Shown here: positions 7,318 to 16,308 of the stretch, piece by piece
How positions within the stretch are numbered: the stretch's first letter is position 1
Layout: each line of letters starts with the position of its first letter
Origin: CAYZQE01 sp964480635
GTDB lineage: Bacteria; Pseudomonadota; Gammaproteobacteria; GCA-001735895
NCBI GenBank assembly: GCA_964480635.1
Contig: CAYZQE010000009.1
Span: 1 to 42,957 of the forward strand
DNA: 42,957 bases
Direction of reading: 5' to 3'
The notes under the pieces: generated by a model
Seen by the model: only the letters and a program-made list of their open reading frames with translations
Told to the model about the DNA's origin: nothing
Database searches by the model: none
Made by a program: the position numbers and the translations under genes

Positions 7318-8771
7318 ATGGTTGCTATTAAACAGCTCAATCATATTCCGGACTTATTGGCTTTACATCAACATAAGCCTGAAACCTATCCTTATATATT
7401 GTCTTCAGCAAACTGTGGTGGCGATCATGGTCGATATAGCATTTTATTCGCTTTCCCCCAAAAAAAAATCAGTTGCACAGCGTCTAATACGCATGAGTTT
7501 CTATCACTGATAGAGGGCATAAAGCCTAATAATAATGAAACCCCTTTGCCTTTTGTAGGGGGGTGGTTTTTTTATTTTGCATATGAATATGCAAAATGTA
7601 TCGAGCCACATATAAAGTTTTATGACAGTGACTTACCGCTAGCCTTTGCCCATCGAATACCCGCAGGTATCGTTATTGATCATAAAGTAGAGTGCGCTTA
7701 CACATTTTGTGAAAATGAGTATANNNNNNNNNNNNNNNNNNNNNNNNNNNNNNNNNNNNNNNNNNNNNNNNNNNNNNNNNNNNNNNNNNNNNNNNNNNNN
7801 NNNNNNNNNNNNNNNNNNNNNNNATCGTTATTGATCATAAAGTAGAGTGCGCTTACACATTTTGTGAAAATGAGTATAGCCATTTGAATGCTGAATTAAT
7901 AAATGATAGTCATTTAAACTATACGTTCGACCAAAAGGCTAGTGCTTATGAAGAAGCAGTTGAAGAAGCCGATGATGTTTATATTAATGCCATAAAACGC
8001 ACCAAAGAATTTATCAAAGAGGGTGATATTTTTCAGGCAAATTTATCTCGTTTATGGCAAATAAATCTAAAAAAACCAGTGACGGCGGCTCAGTCTTTTT
8101 ACCAGTTAATGCAACATAATCCATCGCCTTTTTCAGCATTGGTTAAGATTAACGAGTCAACTACCTTAATTAGTTCGTCTCCAGAACGATTGGTAAAAAT
8201 TAAAGATGGCAAAGCCGAAACACGGCCAATAGCGGGCACACATCCTCGTAGTGAGAATAGAGACAAAGATAAGCTATTGTCTGAAAAACTACTAAAACAC
8301 CCTAAAGAGCAAGCTGAGCACATTATGCTGATTGATTTAGAGCGTAATGACCTCGGTCGTTTTTGTGTGCCGGGTAGCATTAAAGTGAATGAATTTATGG
8401 TATTAGAAAGTTATCGCCATGTTCATCATATTGTTTCAAATATTGTTGGTGAGATCGCTTCAAATACTAGTTTGAAGGATATTATTCATGCTGTATTTCC
8501 TGGCGGTACCATCACGGGATGCCCTAAAGTGAGATGCATGGAAATTATAAATGAATTAGAGCAAAGTGAACGTGCTTGTTATACCGGTTCTGTGGGCTAT
8601 ATTAATCATAATGGGCAAGGTGACTTTAATATTCTGATACGGACTTTACTGCATACATCCGATAAAATTATCTTTAGAGCAGGTGGCGGTATAGTCGCTG
8701 ATTCAGATCCACAAAATGAACTAGAAGAAACTCGCCATAAAGCTAAAGGTATGATTCGTGCCTTTAGTTGA
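7318..8771 (+). CDS. pabB: Aminodeoxychorismate synthase component I-like (PabB), split only by an assembly gap
   Basis: The gene is interrupted by 100 N (7724-7823). The 55 bases before the gap (7669-7723) are repeated exactly after it (7824-7878). Joining them at one copy gives one open frame of 432 residues, close to family length. As scaffolded the two halves are out of frame. The C-terminal chorismate-binding domain is clear: GDIFQANLSR, SSSPERLV, RPIAGTHPR, IMLIDLERNDLGR, FPGGTITGCPK and GSVGYINHNG. The reaction is chorismate plus glutamine/ammonia to aminodeoxychorismate for folate. Next to pabC, which supports PabB, but the motif is PIAGT as in TrpE rather than the PIKGT of E. coli PabB. 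Confidence 0.82.
7724..7823. other. 100-N gap that is probably an unmerged 55-bp contig overlap
   Basis: Identical 55-base sequence abuts both gap edges (7669-7723 and 7824-7878). Overlap of exactly one k-mer length is what de Bruijn assemblers leave at contig ends. The real sequence probably has one copy and no gap. Confidence 0.9.
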
Positions 8772-9576
8772 TTCGCTTGTTAATGGTTATAGACAAAGCC
8801 ATGTGGACATAGAAGACAGAGCTTTGCACTATGCCGATGGGTTATTTGAAACCATGCTATTTAAAAATAAAAAAATAGCTTTATGGCAGCAGCATTTTGC
8901 AAGATTAAAAGCAGGTTGTCAGCGTTTAAACCTAGATGCACCAAACGAAAGCCGCTTACTACAAGATATTAAGAATTTAACAGAGCCGCATAAAAATGCT
9001 CATTTAATAATAAAGTTAATCATCAGTCGAGGCGTAGCGGGTAGAGGCTTAACGGTAAATGTTAAGACACCAGTGAGTTGTTTTTTGCTAGCCTATGAAT
9101 TTGATCCAGCACGCTTAAATATTCAGTCTCATAAGCGTTTAAAAATGTGTATCACTAAACTGTTAATGAATGATTTATTAGGTGGCGTAAAACATTTAAA
9201 TCGATTAATTTATGTACTAGCAGCGAATGAACTATCAGAAAACCATGCAGAAGGCGTTATGCAAAATGATAACAATGAAATTATTGAATGTATCAATCAT
9301 AATATCTTTTTTGTAGTGAAAAATGTGTTGATAACCGCCCCAATAACAAACTGTGGTGTTGCGGGTATTAAACGTCAACAGGTGATTGATTTGGCGGCTA
9401 GGCTGAATATATCGGTGGATATTAAAACTATAAAAACAGGTGACTTGAAAGAAATGGACGAATGTTTTATTACTAATGCCGTGGTCGGGGTACAATCCGT
9501 ACACGCTATTGATGATGTTATTTTTAAGCAAAACACCCTAACGACGCAACTTCAAAAAAACTTAAACTCTTTATGA
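8758..9576 (+). CDS. pabC: Aminodeoxychorismate lyase
   Basis: 272 residues, fold-type IV PLP enzyme. The start is GTG, overlapping the pabB end by 14 bases, with AAAGG about 8 bases upstream; no ATG is possible near the family start. The N-terminal DRALHYADGLFETM is the class-IV signature. The PLP lysine is in LGGVKHLNRL, and a late segment MDECFITNAVVGVQSV is typical of PabC. It releases pyruvate from aminodeoxychorismate to give p-aminobenzoate. Translationally coupled to both pabB and mltG (ATGA overlap). Confidence 0.93.
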   Translation: MPLVDSLVNGYRQSHVDIEDRALHYADGLFETMLFKNKKIALWQQHFARLKAGCQRLNLDAPNESRLLQDIKNLTEPHKNAHLIIKLIISRGVAGRGLTVNVKTPVSCFLLAYEFDPARLNIQSHKRLKMCITKLLMNDLLGGVKHLNRLIYVLAANELSENHAEGVMQNDNNEIIECINHNIFFVVKNVLITAPITNCGVAGIKRQQVIDLAARLNISVDIKTIKTGDLKEMDECFITNAVVGVQSVHAIDDVIFKQNTLTTQLQKNLNSL

Positions 9577-10613
9577 ATAAATTTATCAAAAAACTGGTGT
9601 TTTTTATCACCTTAATCGTCTTTATATTTGTTGCAGCACTGATGTATCAATTTATACAATTTCGTGATCAAGTTTTAACCATAGATAATGACATGATTGT
9701 TTTCGAAATAGCAGCTGGCAGTCATATTCGTAGCGTAGCAAAAGATTTAAACCAGCAAAATATTATTGCCGATGAATGGTTGTTTATTATTTTAGCGAAG
9801 ATAGAAGGTGTAGAAACTAAAATTAAAGCAGGTGAATACGAAATAAAGCAAGGAACGACAGCACAACAATTATTGAATATTTTTGTCAAAGGGCAATCTA
9901 TTCAATATACACAAAGTATTATTGAAGGTAGGACATTTGCAGAGTTACGTTTAGATATAGCAAAAAATGATAAGTTGAAACATACCTTAGAAGGCAAGTC
10001 TGCAAAAGATATAATGGTGGAATTAGGCTTGCCTAATGTGCATATTGAAGGTCAATTTTTACCTGATACCTACGCTTTTCTAAAAGGCTCTACAGATTTA
10101 GAGTTTTTGAAAAGGGCGCAATTAGCGATGCAAAAAGCTTTAGCTAATGAGTGGGAAAAGCGAGAAAAAGGCTTGCCATTCAAGACACCTTACGAAGCTT
10201 TGATCATGGCCTCTATTATCGAAAAAGAGACCGGCGTGGCTTTTGAACGTCCAATAATTGCAGCAGCTTTTATTACGCGTTTAAGAAAAAATATGAAGTT
10301 GCAAACTGACCCCACTATTATTTACGGTATGGGTGACCGTTTTGATGGGGACATCCGCTATAAAGACTTAAGAGAAGACACCCCATACAATACCTATGTG
10401 CATAAAGGTTTAACGCCCACACCCATTGCTATGCCCGGTTTATTATCAATACAGGCTGCGCTGAATCCCGCCGACAGCGATGCGATTTATTTTGTCTCTA
10501 AAGGTGATGGTACTCATTATTTTTCTAAAACCTTAAAAGAGCATAATGCTGCGGTTAGAAAGTATCAATTAAAAGGCCGTGCACCAAAACGAAAAGCGAC
10601 GTCAGGGCAATAG
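9573..10613 (+). CDS. mltG: Endolytic murein transglycosylase MltG (YceG)
   Basis: 346 residues with one N-terminal membrane anchor (about 8-28) and a periplasmic YceG domain. The LysM-like part is followed by the catalytic region ASIIEKETG (catalytic Glu). Then come QTDPTIIYG, YNTYVHKGLTPTPIAMPG and FVSKGDGTHYFSKTLKEHN, all family hallmarks. It cleaves nascent glycan strands and sets their length. Standing between pabC and tmk it keeps E. coli gene order. Overlaps pabC by ATGA. Confidence 0.95.
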   Translation: MNKFIKKLVFFITLIVFIFVAALMYQFIQFRDQVLTIDNDMIVFEIAAGSHIRSVAKDLNQQNIIADEWLFIILAKIEGVETKIKAGEYEIKQGTTAQQLLNIFVKGQSIQYTQSIIEGRTFAELRLDIAKNDKLKHTLEGKSAKDIMVELGLPNVHIEGQFLPDTYAFLKGSTDLEFLKRAQLAMQKALANEWEKREKGLPFKTPYEALIMASIIEKETGVAFERPIIAAAFITRLRKNMKLQTDPTIIYGMGDRFDGDIRYKDLREDTPYNTYVHKGLTPTPIAMPGLLSIQAALNPADSDAIYFVSKGDGTHYFSKTLKEHNAAVRKYQLKGRAPKRKATSGQ

Positions 10614-10614
10614 T

Positions 10615-11232
10615 ATGAAGGGACGGTTTATTACTTTAGAAGGTGGAGAAGGCTGCGGTAAAACAACTAATTTAGCGTTTATTGTTGATTACCTACAGCA
10701 GCGCGGCATTGATGTTATTCAGACTCGTGAGCCAGGAGGCACCGAAATATCTGAAAAGATCCGCGAGCTTTTATTGGATAAAAATAATACAGAGCTGCAT
10801 GCAGATACAGAGCTTTTATTAATGTTTGCCGCGAGATCACAGCATTTACATCAAAAAATAATGCCCGCAATAGCTGAAGGACAATGGGTGTTAAGTGATC
10901 GGTTTACTGATTCTACCTTTGCCTACCAAGGTTCAGGTCGCGGCATTGCGTATTCGAAAATCGAACAATTAGAAGACTGGGTACAAGATGGCTTTACGCC
11001 TGATAAAACGTTTATATTAGATTTACCTATTGAAATTGGCATGGCTCGCGCTGCTAAAAGAGCAGAACTTGATCGCTTTGAGCGTGAAGAAATGACTTTC
11101 TTTGATAATGTAAGAAAAGGTTTTTTACAAAGGGCAGCGCTAAAACCAAATATCTATAGTGTGATAGATGCTTCAGTTGATTTAGCATCTGTTCAGCGGC
11201 AAATAGCGAAAGAATTGAATGCATTTTTATGA
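10615..11232 (+). CDS. tmk: Thymidylate kinase
   Basis: 205 residues from the ATG at 10615 (CAGGG upstream); a longer reading frame starting inside mltG was rejected. P-loop EGGEGCGKTT at residues 7-16, REPGGTEISE, the lid/DR motif DRFTDSTFAYQGSGRG, and RxxxRaELDRFE. It phosphorylates dTMP to dTDP. Part of the mltG-tmk-holB run, with 1 bp to mltG and an ATGA overlap to holB. Confidence 0.95.
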   Translation: MKGRFITLEGGEGCGKTTNLAFIVDYLQQRGIDVIQTREPGGTEISEKIRELLLDKNNTELHADTELLLMFAARSQHLHQKIMPAIAEGQWVLSDRFTDSTFAYQGSGRGIAYSKIEQLEDWVQDGFTPDKTFILDLPIEIGMARAAKRAELDRFEREEMTFFDNVRKGFLQRAALKPNIYSVIDASVDLASVQRQIAKELNAFL

Positions 11233-12242
11233 GTGAAGACATTAATTATCGACAAGCGTCTTATTACGCTTGGCAAGAAGGTTTACTAAAGCAATTAAAT
11301 GAGCAAAGAGTCAATACACGCTTGCCTCATGGCCTCATATTACATACCGATCAAAGCTCAGATTTAAGCTCGTTTTTATGGCAATTATCAACTGATCTTT
11401 TGTGTGAAGATAAGAATACAGAATTTCACTGCGGGCAATGCCAGTCTTGCCAATTAATGGCTGCTAATAGTTTCCCTGATTTATTCTGGGTGACTAAGCT
11501 TTATGATGAAAAGAAAAAGAAGTTAAAGCGTGACATAAATGTTGAACAAATAAGAGAATTGATTCATCAGTTATCATTAACGAACCAATATAATACTTTA
11601 AAGATAGCCATTATTTATCCCGCAGAAGCGTTGAATAATAATGCCGCTAATTCTTTATTAAAAACCTTAGAAGAACCAGAATCAGACACCCTGATAATAT
11701 TAGCAACACATAAACTTGGACGATTGCCTATTACAATTAGAAGCCGTTGCCAGCAATATAAAATACCCCAAGCGAATAAGACACAAAGCATGCAGTGGTG
11801 TGCAGCAAAAGATATTGGTGAAGACACGGTGAATGCGATGATGGTACAGGGCATCATTGACCCAATCACTATTTGCGAATTGGCAAACGAAGACTATTTA
11901 GAATTACAGCAGCAGTGTGAATTGAAGATGCTGTCATTTATTGCTAAAAACTCTGAGTTAGATTTAAGCAATGTGTCTTCAGATTTAGTGGCATTACCGC
12001 TTCATATCATGCGTTTAGTTATTAATGGTTTTATCGAAAAATTAATCCAGTTTCATGTTGATTCGTTTAGTCATGCCGATTTCTTTAAAGCATTTAAGTC
12101 ATCTAATAAACGCTATGCTCAAAAACTTTTTAAAATTAAAAATAGCGTACAGCAGCAGCTATTGTTTGAAGAAAATAATTTGAATGTGCAACTTCAAATA
12201 AATGATGTGCTACTATCTTTAAAGGCAGTATTTAAAAATTAA
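11229..12242 (+). CDS. holB: DNA polymerase III subunit delta'
   Basis: 337 residues. The clamp-loader domain shows the zinc module CGQCQSC near residues 71-77, followed by SFPDLFWV. The Walker-B-like IIYPAEALNNNAANSLLKTLEEPE and the arginine motif ITIRSRCQQY are typical of delta'. The N-terminal P-loop is degenerate (LPHGLILHTDQSS), as is usual for this non-ATP-binding subunit. Location after tmk is the classical one. The C-terminal third is poorly conserved. Confidence 0.92.
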   Translation: MSEDINYRQASYYAWQEGLLKQLNEQRVNTRLPHGLILHTDQSSDLSSFLWQLSTDLLCEDKNTEFHCGQCQSCQLMAANSFPDLFWVTKLYDEKKKKLKRDINVEQIRELIHQLSLTNQYNTLKIAIIYPAEALNNNAANSLLKTLEEPESDTLIILATHKLGRLPITIRSRCQQYKIPQANKTQSMQWCAAKDIGEDTVNAMMVQGIIDPITICELANEDYLELQQQCELKMLSFIAKNSELDLSNVSSDLVALPLHIMRLVINGFIEKLIQFHVDSFSHADFFKAFKSSNKRYAQKLFKIKNSVQQQLLFEENNLNVQLQINDVLLSLKAVFKN

Positions 12243-12267
12243 AATAACGTTCATTTAGGAAACTATC

Positions 12268-12609
12268 ATGGCATCTGGACAAGGCATATTAAACCTTAAT
12301 ATTAAAGATAAACCAGCGCTTTATGCTGCGTATATGCCGTTTGTAAAAAATGGAGGCCTTTTTATACCAACGCCTAAAAAATTCAAATTAGGTGATGAAG
12401 TCTTCATGTTACTAACCGTTATGGATGATAAAGAGCGTATGCCTATCGCGGGTAAAATAATTTGGATAACCCCACAAGGCGCACAAGGAAACAAAGCTCA
12501 AGGCATTGGTGTGCAATTTAGTGAACAAGACAATGGTGCCACTCGAAACAAAATAGAAGGCTTTTTAGCCGGAGCACTACAAGCCGAAAAATCAACACAC
12601 ACTATGTGA
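12268..12609 (+). CDS. pilZ: PilZ-domain protein, type IV pilus assembly PilZ-like
   Basis: 113 residues, a single PilZ domain of the short type: NGGLFIPTPKKFKLGDEVFMLL, AGKIIWITP, and KAQGIGVQF. The c-di-GMP-binding RxxxR and D/NxSxxG motifs are not evident, as in the P. aeruginosa type IV pilus protein PilZ that does not bind the nucleotide. The C-terminal THTM resembles the YTM end of that protein. It sits between holB and tatD exactly as in pseudomonads. A long inverted repeat begins within its stop codon. Confidence 0.88.
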   Translation: MASGQGILNLNIKDKPALYAAYMPFVKNGGLFIPTPKKFKLGDEVFMLLTVMDDKERMPIAGKIIWITPQGAQGNKAQGIGVQFSEQDNGATRNKIEGFLAGALQAEKSTHTM

Positions 12610-12726
12610 GACTTTTGCACGAAACAGAAACTTATAAAAACAACTAAAATCTACCTACGTTTTTCGCTTCAATCAGGAAGGTTTTAGCCTATTTTTCTTA
12701 CGCTTCCGTCTCGTGCAAAGGTCTCA
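12607..12726. repeat. 120-bp near-palindromic element with TGAGACNTTTGCACGA ends
   Basis: The left end TGAGACTTTTGCACGA and right end (reverse complement TGAGACCTTTGCACGA) differ at one base. Homology continues inward through AACAGAA/GACGGAA and CTAAAAT/CTAAAAC, so the arms are about 50 bp. It has no coding capacity. Ends of this kind look like IS5-type termini, so a MITE is plausible (inference). The first bases supply the pilZ TGA stop. Confidence 0.75.
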
Positions 12727-12787
12727 TGTAATTTTTGTGTTCAAACACGCTATAATCCAAGCTTTTATTTTATAGGCTAACTCAAAT

Positions 12788-13555
12788 ATGTTCTTCGATT
12801 CTCATTGCCATATAGATCGTATTAATCTTGAATCTTTTGGCGGATCTTTTGACCTTTTAATGCAAAAAGTCAGCGCTCAAAAAGTATCACAAATGGTCTG
12901 CATTAGCGTTGAATTAAAAGATTTTGAGGCAATGCAAACACTCATCAAGCCTTATCCAAATATCTATTGCTCTGTGGGCGTACACCCTGATTATGAAGAC
13001 ACTCAAGAACCCGATGTCGCAACCTTAGTTGAGTTGTCAAAAGCTAATAATGTAGTAGCCATTGGGGAAACGGGTTTAGATTACATTCAAGATAATGATT
13101 ACGAGTGGCAAAGGAATCGCTTTCGCGTTCATATAGAAGCCGCTAAGCAAACAGAACTTCCTTTAATTGTGCATACGCGTCAGGCTCAAGACGATACGAT
13201 TCATATTCTTAAACAAGAAAATGCGGCAAATGTTGGCGGTGTTTTACATTGTTTTACAGAAGATTGGGCAATGGCGAAACAAGCGATAGATCTTGATTTT
13301 TATATTTCAATTTCAGGTATCGTGACATTTAAGCAAGCCAAAAATGTACACGAAATGGCCAAGCAGATTCCGGATGATCGATTATTGATTGAAACAGATT
13401 CACCATGGTTAGCGCCAGCGCCACATAGAGGAAAAGAAAATTTCCCCGGTTATGTCCCTTTAGTTGCTCAGCATTTAGCAGAACTACGAGGGACTACAGT
13501 GGAGCATATAGCCGAAATTACTGCTTATAATGCAAAAAAACTATTTAAGCTTTAA
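12788..13555 (+). CDS. tatD: TatD-family metal-dependent deoxyribonuclease
   Basis: 255 residues, TIM-barrel amidohydrolase. Metal ligands are seen in order: SHCHID at 5-10, SVGVHPDYE, GETGLDY, VHTRQA, HCFTED and ETDSPWLAPAPHRGK. These match the YcfH branch that follows holB in E. coli. Biochemically TatD enzymes are 3'-5' DNases or D-aminoacyl hydrolases; the exact substrate here is unknown. A TATAAT box at 12751-12756 lies 31 bp before the ATG, suggesting an own promoter. Confidence 0.92.
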   Translation: MFFDSHCHIDRINLESFGGSFDLLMQKVSAQKVSQMVCISVELKDFEAMQTLIKPYPNIYCSVGVHPDYEDTQEPDVATLVELSKANNVVAIGETGLDYIQDNDYEWQRNRFRVHIEAAKQTELPLIVHTRQAQDDTIHILKQENAANVGGVLHCFTEDWAMAKQAIDLDFYISISGIVTFKQAKNVHEMAKQIPDDRLLIETDSPWLAPAPHRGKENFPGYVPLVAQHLAELRGTTVEHIAEITAYNAKKLFKL

Positions 13556-14376
13556 GCTAACAAAGCATCCTTAACTTCTTGAACGCCACCAGACATTTCA
13601 ATATCCTCAATGCCATCGGCCATACCTAGACGAAGCATAGCGTCAGACTCAGAAAAATCTACCGAACCTAAATGATGATCTGTTCCAGCGACTGTTTGAA
13701 TCAGTGCTGTTTGAACAACATCAGCATAATCAGCTTGGCCATTTGTGGGTTCGTGTTTCAAATTTAAGCACTGTGAAGGCACTTCTGCTAGTGCAGGTAA
13801 AAAGTCCCATGATTTTAAAATAGCGACACCGACATGCGGATGAATGTCATTAATAAGTGCATCTAAAGCAGCAACGTCATTTAATAATACGGGATCAGTT
13901 TCAGCCAATACTAAAATCGGTGAAATGCCTATAGAGTGTGTTAAGCCTGCCAATAATGCACTGTCTGAATCAAGGCCAGGTGTCATTTTTGCTAATACAG
14001 CACTAAATGCAGCCACATCCGTACTTAACTTCCAAGTGTTGCGTAAATATTTATCGACCACAGGGTTAGTTGCTTGAAATAGTTGTTTCATCACTAAGCT
14101 AGTGGTGATGTTTCTAACCGTATTTAAACCCATACGCATCACGGCTGCATGTACATGTTCTGCGGGGTTAGCACTGCGATAAAGAGCCGAATTACCCACT
14201 TGGATTATTCGAGCCGATAGTGCAGGATCAGTCTCAATAATTTTAGACACATCCATTAACGTTGAGTTTTCATCTTCAACTGTATCCCTTACTCTAAGGG
14301 CAACCTCTGGCAAGGTTGGGATAGGCAAACGATCATTCGCTAGATCATCTAAAATAGATTCTTTGGTTATATTCAT
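13552..14376 (-). CDS. HDOD-domain signalling protein
   Basis: 274 residues forming one HDOD domain: LPTLPEVALRV-like start (PIPTLPEVALRVRDTV), DPALSARIIQVGNSALYR, then AVMRMGLNTVRNITTSLVMKQLF. The metal-binding HD pair of true HD phosphohydrolases is absent; the corresponding region reads LLAGLTHSIG. HDOD proteins act in regulation (motility, competence, DNA stress), usually without catalysis. It stands alone and overlaps the end of tatD by 4 bases in convergent orientation. No output domain is fused to it. Confidence 0.85.
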   Translation of the reverse strand: MNITKESILDDLANDRLPIPTLPEVALRVRDTVEDENSTLMDVSKIIETDPALSARIIQVGNSALYRSANPAEHVHAAVMRMGLNTVRNITTSLVMKQLFQATNPVVDKYLRNTWKLSTDVAAFSAVLAKMTPGLDSDSALLAGLTHSIGISPILVLAETDPVLLNDVAALDALINDIHPHVGVAILKSWDFLPALAEVPSQCLNLKHEPTNGQADYADVVQTALIQTVAGTDHHLGSVDFSESDAMLRLGMADGIEDIEMSGGVQEVKDALLA

Positions 14377-14439
14377 CTTAGTCCTAAAGATTGATTAAAA
14401 GATTGTAGATGAGTATAGGTGTTGATTTAAAAAGCGCGA

Positions 14440-15417
14440 CTATTCTTCAAAAGAATAAGGCAATTTTTTTATTATAAGTTTAGCGTCAGGGTCATTCACC
14501 AGTTTTAAAGAATTTGCTTCGGTTTTTTTAATGTTGCCAACAAATAAAAAGTGATAATGGCTATCAATGGCTTGTGCTGATAATACAATTTTTCCAGAAC
14601 CATCAGCCTTGTCCGATGAAATGTCACATAACTCTTCAACAGGTAAAGGCTGTTTGGTAGATTCGACACTGGCTAAGTACATACGTCTTTTGGCCTTACC
14701 TAAGTATTTTGTTCTAGCGACAATTTCTTGCCCTGGGAAACAGCCTTTTTTAAAGCTAACACCATCTAATAAGTGTAAATTAGACATCTGTAGCACAAAT
14801 GCTTCTGTCGTTTCTGGTGTTAGCGAAGGGATGCCTTCGTTGATTTCAGCAAGTTGCCAAGCATTAATAGAGCATACTGAAAGGGTTTCTTTTAGTTTCA
14901 GCCAAATATTTTGTGCTGCCGAGCGTTCGCTAAGCACTAATACTCTATTTGGATTATTGGGGTTTAAACGTATATAAATCAGTCCATCGTTTCGTGTAAT
15001 TTGGGCGTCAGAGTGTAGATTGGCTAATTCAATTGATTGATAACCCATTTTAGCCCAGTTTTCAGACACATCTTGTAACGTCACCTTAGCCATAATGACA
15101 AACATTTGCAGGCGCTGTAATAAAAATTCAATTTGTGCTTTGGGCGCAATAATTAAATATCCATCATTTTGTTTCAAAACGTAAAAAATAGAATACATGC
15201 GGCCCTTATGGCTTGAATACGAATTTAATTGGCAGGTATCGTCATCAATTTTAGCAATATCATTACTGAATTGATTTTGTAAAAAAGAGAGAGCATCTTC
15301 GCCATTAACTTGAATCAGACCTAAGTGTTCAGTAGCGCATAAGAAATCGGAGCTTTTAGTGAAATTAGGCGCATTTGTTAGCTCATTATTTAAAAAATCT
15401 AACCATTCTGTTTGCAT
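14440..15417 (-). CDS. ygfZ: YgfZ/GcvT-type folate-binding Fe-S cluster protein
   Basis: 325 residues from the ATG at 15417, preceded by GAGATA; a TTG 12 bases further upstream is less likely. The YgfZ signature KKGCFPGQEIVARTKYLG with its conserved cysteine is present, and the fold is that of aminomethyltransferases. YgfZ uses tetrahydrofolate to help maintain certain Fe-S enzymes. Divergent from the sdh operon, a neighbourhood shared in many gammaproteobacteria, where succinate dehydrogenase is itself an Fe-S client. Confidence 0.92.
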   Translation of the reverse strand: MQTEWLDFLNNELTNAPNFTKSSDFLCATEHLGLIQVNGEDALSFLQNQFSNDIAKIDDDTCQLNSYSSHKGRMYSIFYVLKQNDGYLIIAPKAQIEFLLQRLQMFVIMAKVTLQDVSENWAKMGYQSIELANLHSDAQITRNDGLIYIRLNPNNPNRVLVLSERSAAQNIWLKLKETLSVCSINAWQLAEINEGIPSLTPETTEAFVLQMSNLHLLDGVSFKKGCFPGQEIVARTKYLGKAKRRMYLASVESTKQPLPVEELCDISSDKADGSGKIVLSAQAIDSHYHFLFVGNIKKTEANSLKLVNDPDAKLIIKKLPYSFEE

Positions 15418-15571
15418 GTTATATCTCAAATTTAAATTTAGTAGGAATTAAGTAAGGCGCTTATATCGTTATTCAATATAAAACGTTTGCACATTAATAA
15501 AAAAAGGCTTTAATACTCATATCATTATAAATTAATTTGTTACTCACCTAACCATAAAAATCTGAGGAAAT

Positions 15572-15955
15572 ATGTTCACTCGAGATGGTCGGCCAATCTA
15601 TCTAAATTTGGTCAAAATTCGGTTACCAATTCCAGGCATTATTTCAATAATGCACCGTGTTTTTGGTCTGCTTTTATCCTTGTCTATACCTTTTTTCACA
15701 TTATTATTCGGTTTAAGTTTACAAAGTGAAGCGGGTTTTAATCAAGCGGTCGCAATTTTAAATTCATTTTGGTTGCAGCCTGTTTTTGCACTATTTATTT
15801 GGGCTTTCGTGCACCATTTTTTTGCAGGCATACGCTATCTGTTTTTAGACATTGAAGTCGGTGTTGAAAAACAACAATCAATAACGACATCATGGGTTGT
15901 TTTAGGGGCGGCTATTGTAGTGAGTCTTATCATTTTTGCAGGTATCTGGTTATGA
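15572..15955 (+). CDS. sdhC: Succinate dehydrogenase cytochrome b556 subunit
   Basis: 127 residues with three membrane segments and the start signature RPIYLNLVKIRLPIPGI followed by IMHRVFGLLL. HHFFAGIRYLFLDIE holds the heme-b ligand His. SD GAGGAAAT upstream. It anchors SdhAB to the inner membrane and helps form the quinone site. First gene of sdhCDAB, overlapping sdhD by ATGA. Confidence 0.95.
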   Translation: MFTRDGRPIYLNLVKIRLPIPGIISIMHRVFGLLLSLSIPFFTLLFGLSLQSEAGFNQAVAILNSFWLQPVFALFIWAFVHHFFAGIRYLFLDIEVGVEKQQSITTSWVVLGAAIVVSLIIFAGIWL

Positions 15956-16308
15956 GTGCGGGTTTTTCGGGTATGAACGCATGGATCATCCAGCGTCTAA
16001 GCGGTATTTATGTTGGTTTCTTTTCGCTTATTTTATTAGGTATTTTTAGTACCACACCGCCTCAAAGTTATACTGAGTGGGTTGCGATCTTTGTCTCCCC
16101 TCTATTACAAATAGGTTTCAGCCTTTTTGTCATTGCCTTGTTGTTTCATGCTTGGATTGGTTTAAGAGACATTATTTTGGATTACATTCATCCGATTAGT
16201 ATAAAAGTGGTTATTTTTTCAATGGTTTTAATAAGTTTGTTTGGTTCTGGTTTATGGGCGCTGAGAGCGCTTTACTTAGTGGATTTAGCTTTGGTTGAAT
16301 TATCATGA
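15952..16308 (+). CDS. sdhD: Succinate dehydrogenase membrane anchor subunit
   Basis: 118 residues from the ATG that overlaps the sdhC stop; a longer upstream frame was rejected. Three hydrophobic helices. IQRLSGIYVG near the start and FHAWIGLRDIILDYIHP (heme and quinone-site His, Asp-Tyr) match SdhD. It overlaps sdhA by four bases. The length fits the family (about 115). Confidence 0.93.
   Translation: MSAGFSGMNAWIIQRLSGIYVGFFSLILLGIFSTTPPQSYTEWVAIFVSPLLQIGFSLFVIALLFHAWIGLRDIILDYIHPISIKVVIFSMVLISLFGSGLWALRALYLVDLALVELS

Noticed and set aside
10579..10614. Upstream extension of thymidylate kinase into mltG
   Set aside because: The family begins at MKGRFITLEG; the ATG at 10615 has its own ribosome site.
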